Shown in pieces: positions 61,010-64,000 of a stretch of 64,000 nucleotides of DNA; within the stretch, counting starts at the first letter, position 1, and every line of letters begins with the position of its first letter. Position numbers and translations under genes: made by a program. The stretch is taken from NCBI GenBank assembly GCA_038043285.1, contig JBBTCJ010000022.1:27391-91390 (forward strand). Direction: 5' to 3'. Source of the DNA: JBBTCJ01 sp038043285. GTDB taxonomy: Bacteria > Planctomycetota > Phycisphaerae > UBA1845. The notes under the pieces were generated by a model. It made no database searches. It worked only from the letters and a program-made list of their open reading frames with translations, and was not told the DNA's origin.

Positions 61010-61500
61010 CATATGTTTTCGTCCACCCGGCGACGACGGATGGCTGGAATCCCCGGTAAGGCCCTACACCGAGGCTTCTTCGTATCCGAAACTCCGTGAA
61101 ACAATCCGCTTTTTCTTCCGCCATGTTGGATAACGGGGGGCAATGAATGAGCCGGCGAATCGTGGCGTGGCGGACGTGCAGTATGGCTTTAGTGTTGAGT
61201 GCGCCCTAGGCAGAAGCGCAGCGTGTCATCCGCGTCGACCCGAGCGCAGCGCGAGTGCAAGCCTTCCCGTTCACCTGGCACCGAGGGGAAATCGTCGCGG
61301 CGGCGTAGTTCGGCCAGGCAAACTTCCGCGCCGTGGATGATTAGTCGGAAGCGCGTTAAGATGACAAGGTGCAGCGATTGAGACCTGCGGGCTTGACACC
61401 CGAGTCGACTACCGCCCTTGTTCTGTTTTTGGATCGCGGTCGAACCACTGCACGTTGTCGGCTCACGCGACGATGGCTTAACAGATGTGAGATATGACCG
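61010..61500. other. Region between argR and DNA methyltransferase gene
   Basis: No convincing gene. A minus-strand frame (61189-61512) contains a readable stretch (VILTRFRLIIHGAEVCLAEL and DADDTLRFCLG) that could be a fossil, but it has no start signal. The rest is unassigned. Confidence 0.35.
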
Positions 61501-62493
61501 ATGCACAATCATCCTCTACCACGCCTTGACGAGAGCCCTGATCTTTGTGCCGCTCTCAGGGCGCATTGCCGCATAACGCCAGGCGAGATATGGACTGATC
61601 CGTCTGGCATGCACAAGGTTGGCTGCCTAGATGCCGCGTGCAAAGACGATGTCGCACGTCTGATGGATGGACGGCGCGCCACCCTTGCCATCCATGACCC
61701 CCCCTACAATCTCGTAGCCTTCGAGAGCCGATCCATAACAGATTACATCGCATGGTGTCGGAAGTGGATCAATACGACCGAGCAGGCGTTGCTTCCTGAT
61801 GCATCCTTGTATGTGTGGCTCGGCGCAGACCAGAAGGACGGCTTTCAGCCGTTGCCTGATTTCATGATCATGATGCGCGAGACCGCATTCGCCGCGCGAT
61901 CGTTCATAACGATGCGTAATCAACGCGGCTACGGTACTCAGCACAACTGGATGGCCGTTCGTCAAGAGCTTCTTTACTACATGAAGGGCGACCCATCTTT
62001 CAACGTGGCTCCCGAATACACAGACATACCGAAGATTCTGCGTGGCTACTACAAAGAGGTAAACGGAGAGCGGACGGAGAACATTGAACGCAGCAAGTCC
62101 GAAAACATCCGCGCGGGAAATGTGTGGGTCGACATCCAACAGGTGTTCTATCGCATGGATGAGAATGTAAATGGCTGCTATGCACAGAAACCGCTAAAGT
62201 GCATTCAGCGAATTGTGGACGCCAGTTCAAGCGCCGGGGGGCTTGTGCTAGATTTCTTCGCACATTCTGGCACCACGCTACTTGCCTGCGAGCTTACGAA
62301 TCGTCCGTGTTATACCGTCGATATCGATCCGATCTATTGTGAGATTGCAATACGTAGGATAGAGCGTTACCGAAGAACCAAGCGGCTGGGCTGGCAGAAT
62401 AGCCACCCGTTCATAGAGGAACAGCGTACCGACGCAGCGCTACGACGACTTCTCGGCGATATGGACGTAGAACCCGTAACGTTGTTCGCATGA
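61501..62493 (+). CDS. DNA N4/N6-methyltransferase (beta class, type II modification)
   Basis: The 330-residue protein has the catalytic motif IV DPPYN at 66-70 before the SAM motif I (LVLDFFAHSGTTLLACE near 251), the beta-class order of N4-cytosine or N6-adenine methylases. It methylates a target sequence so that the adjacent nuclease does not cut the host. Its stop is 18 bases from the stop of the convergent nuclease gene. Target sequence unknown. Confidence 0.92.
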   Translation: MHNHPLPRLDESPDLCAALRAHCRITPGEIWTDPSGMHKVGCLDAACKDDVARLMDGRRATLAIHDPPYNLVAFESRSITDYIAWCRKWINTTEQALLPDASLYVWLGADQKDGFQPLPDFMIMMRETAFAARSFITMRNQRGYGTQHNWMAVRQELLYYMKGDPSFNVAPEYTDIPKILRGYYKEVNGERTENIERSKSENIRAGNVWVDIQQVFYRMDENVNGCYAQKPLKCIQRIVDASSSAGGLVLDFFAHSGTTLLACELTNRPCYTVDIDPIYCEIAIRRIERYRRTKRLGWQNSHPFIEEQRTDAALRRLLGDMDVEPVTLFA

Positions 62494-62511
62494 CCAAGGA
62501 AACCATTTCAC

Positions 62512-63051
62512 CTAACAGAGCAGTTCAAGAAGCTTCTCATACGTCAACGTCTGATACAGATATCTGTCGAGATGTATTTGAATGGTATCTTGGTTAATGT
62601 GGAACTGCCCTTCCCCCACATTGCCCTTGTGCTGCTTGTCCGAGTAATAAATTTGCTGACCGATGTCCCCGCTGTTGATCCTGAAGATCGTAACGCAATC
62701 GGAAAAGAAGAGCCCGTAGTAAAGAACGTCGAACTCGGGACGTTTTACCTGTTGAATATTGCAGTCAAAGGCTATCTGCTTCCACGATGCGAACGAAACG
62801 AGGCGATTGGCTGAAGTGGCCTCCTCAATGCAGGCGAGCACAGTATCTGCGTTGATCGGTGTTTCCGACGCTTTCCGAACTCTCGAGAACTTGACCTCGA
62901 TGCGGTGTTTCGCCGCATCATCATACAGGTCGTGGAATAAGTTCCTTCCCTTCCCGCATTTGATCAAACGCTGGATCATCACTTCGGCGACGGTGCCGAA
63001 TCGCCGCGTGTGAAGGGCGAAAATGCCGTCTCGCAGGGTCTTGCCGTCCAT
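62512..63051 (-). CDS. Probable type II restriction endonuclease
   Basis: The 179-residue protein (start ATG 63051 with GGAG seven bases upstream) has a PD-(D/E)xK-like core, D44 then E52-V-K54 in DLYDDAAKHRIEVKFSRV. It faces the methyltransferase with tail-to-tail stops, as in many type II systems. No closer family is recognised. The frame extends upstream through an IS66 remnant to 63219, but those 56 residues are transposase-phase noise. Confidence 0.7.
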   Translation of the reverse strand: MDGKTLRDGIFALHTRRFGTVAEVMIQRLIKCGKGRNLFHDLYDDAAKHRIEVKFSRVRKASETPINADTVLACIEEATSANRLVSFASWKQIAFDCNIQQVKRPEFDVLYYGLFFSDCVTIFRINSGDIGQQIYYSDKQHKGNVGEGQFHINQDTIQIHLDRYLYQTLTYEKLLELLC

Positions 63052-63064
63052 TCGGGGCTCCAAA

Positions 63065-63469
63065 TCATCCGGCCTCTGGCCACAGAAGGCATCTGCTCCC
63101 ATGCCCCTGATGCTCCGTAACCATCGCTGGCACCAGCGGCACTTCCGCCACTTGATGCCATGTCGGTTCGGGATCATCAGGTTGGGGAGCTTTCGGCAAC
63201 GCCGTTTGGCAACGCTCACACACGGCGGGCCAATAGTCTACAACTTTGTCGACTCGCGTAAGAGGAAGACGAGTGCGAGAATGACCCGGATGACCGGGCT
63301 GTCCGCCTGGTTTGCGCCCGGTCGGCGGCTTGCTTGGACGCTGGGCCGCCTGCGGTGGATCGCTCGGAGGCGGACGAGAGGAGTTCGTCGAGTTCTGTTT
63401 GAGTTGCGCTTCGAGATCCCGAACGCGCTGCTCGAGCTCCGTAATTCTGGCCTCAAAGGATACCCGCAT
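63065..63469 (-). pseudogene. Truncated IS66-family transposase (TnpC N-terminus)
   Basis: The frame reads ARITELEQRVRDLEAQLKQN, STNSSRPPPSDPP, RKPGGQPGHPGH and a zinc-finger-like CERCQ region, the start of IS66 TnpC. It stops at 63065 after about 134 codons instead of over 450, exactly where the restriction gene starts. An alternative start is at 63526. Confidence 0.85.
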
Positions 63470-63576
63470 TAGCAGGATGACTTCATCCCGATTCCGACGC
63501 CCCGGACATAGCGGCTCCACCGACACCTATAATTCATCGGGTCAGCTCCCCGGTACACGCCACAATATTCGGAGGG

Positions 63577-63590
63577 GGTGAACGGTTACG
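63577..63590. mobile_element. Candidate IS66 terminal inverted repeat
   Basis: GGTGAACGGTTACG just upstream of the transposase remnant resembles ends of TnpC-only IS66-like elements. The matching end on the other side is not found, so the element is truncated. Confidence 0.4.
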
Positions 63591-63650
63591 AACAACTAAA
63601 GGTTATCATACCCCAAAGCAACCCCCAAGGCATGGCCGGGAGGCGATGAT

Positions 63651-63762
63651 CCAGGGCCTTTCAATTCTCGATCCGCGGGTCCAGTCACCGCGTTTTCCAA
63701 CCTGGGACGTGTGATCTAATGGTCTCGCGTCCCCCGGAAGCGGGAGAATTGAAAGGCCCTGG
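63651..63762. repeat. 19-base inverted repeat pair
   Basis: CCAGGGCCTTTCAATTCTC (63651-63669) is exactly inverted at 63744-63762 (GAGAATTGAAAGGCCCTGG), with 74 bases between. Fifteen of these bases recur at 10559-10573. Confidence 0.7.
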
Positions 63763-63814
63763 CGATGATCGTGGGTCCGTGACACTTCCGGCGGGATCTT
63801 TTGTCGCCCCTATG

Positions 63815-63927
63815 TTCTTGCCAAATGGCACACGGCTTCCTTGCACACAACATCTTGGGTGTGCCAGCTTGGCAAGAAGGCTGATCTTGACAGCTTGGCA
63901 CGCTACGCCGTGCCAAATGTCAAGATC
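63815..63927. repeat. Two long imperfect hairpins of one repeat family
   Basis: TTCTTGCCAA/TTGGCAAGAA with inner GGCACAC/GTGTGCC (63815-63878) and GATCTTGACA-gc-TTGGCACG / CGTGCCAA-a-TGTCAAGATC (63883-63927) share the CAGCTTGGCA element and the A/GC bulge. They look like REP-type palindromes. Confidence 0.65.
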
Positions 63928-63948
63928 GTAAGGGGCCGAGGAATCTAG

Positions 63949-63987
63949 CCACGGGTGGAGTCCGCCATCGGCGGACGGAACCCGTGG
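63949..63987. repeat. Near-perfect hairpin repeat at window end
   Basis: CCACGGGT at 63949-63956 pairs with ACCCGTGG at 63980-63987 and inner GTCCGCC with GGCGGAC. This is similar to the dispersed CCACGGGTGGAG elements known in planctomycete genomes (recognised from memory). Confidence 0.55.
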
Positions 63988-64000
63988 ATAGCGTTCATTC

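Noticed and set aside
61189..61512. Minus-strand ORF upstream of the DNA methyltransferase
   Set aside because: It has a short readable stretch but no start signal or family match; recorded only as a possible fossil.

Overview
The window looks like chromosomal DNA of a high-GC Gram-negative bacterium, most likely a planctomycete (Planctomycetota, possibly Phycisphaerae or a related uncultivated lineage). This is inferred, not proven. The reasons are secreted proteins with planctomycete-style dockerin-like modules (FDGDSDVDLYDY and DFDADGDVDADDW), a Ser/Thr kinase fused to TPRs, CRTAC1/FG-GAP proteins, a Sec-targeted RTX surface protein, and many short dispersed palindromes. No rRNA, CRISPR array, prophage or plasmid backbone was seen; one tRNA (Ser-UGA) is present.

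Layout. 0-7.3 kb: a cut-off lipoprotein gene, ispG (isoprenoids), a two-gene unit of a Schlafen/AlbA_2-type ATP-binding protein and a ParA-like ATPase (the best candidate for an uncharacterised system), then pntAA-pntAB-pntB. 7.8-14.7 kb: kinase-TPR, agmatinase, tRNA-Ser, a coiled-coil membrane protein, larC and an isoprenylcysteine-methyltransferase-like protein. 14.8-20.6 kb: ruvC overlapping a UbiA/EboC-like prenyltransferase, a DMT exporter, a SulP transporter and a nitronate monooxygenase-like enzyme. 20.8-27.8 kb: two very large exported proteins (dockerin/Cys-rich/RTX, then TPR/FG-GAP). 28-34 kb: dnaJ/cbpA plus a coupled membrane protein, a cold-shock gene with promoter and terminator, an ACMSD-like decarboxylase, a DUF6883/DUF4926 pair and two tandem PilZ proteins. 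34-39.3 kb: ilvC, and dnaG-rpoD behind a clear sigma70-type promoter. 39.3-46 kb: a lipoprotein, a 20-residue lysine-rich peptide gene, a methyltransferase, a zinc-ribbon membrane protein, a frameshifted CRTAC1-dockerin gene and moxR.

46-57.8 kb is more mobile. It holds a RAYT transposase between 109-bp direct repeats with a related REP hairpin at 54.4 kb, mutL, a nine-heme cytochrome divergent from a PAS-LuxR regulator, a secreted propeller, a zinc dehydrogenase, a DUF4160/DUF2442 pair, a collagen-like secreted protein, a RAYT remnant and a trypsin-like protease preceded by overlapping mini-ORFs. 57.9-61 kb is an argR-argG-argH operon with a palindrome inside its probable promoter. 61.5-63.6 kb is a probable type II restriction-modification pair whose nuclease gene abuts a truncated IS66 transposase. 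The last 400 bases are palindromic repeats.

Functionally, housekeeping genes (ispG, pnt, ruvC, ilvC, dnaG-rpoD, mutL, arg) alternate with surface and signalling genes, and accessory or defence-type modules sit near 2-4 kb, 31.7-32.2 kb, 46 kb, 54.5-57.9 kb and 61.5-63.6 kb.
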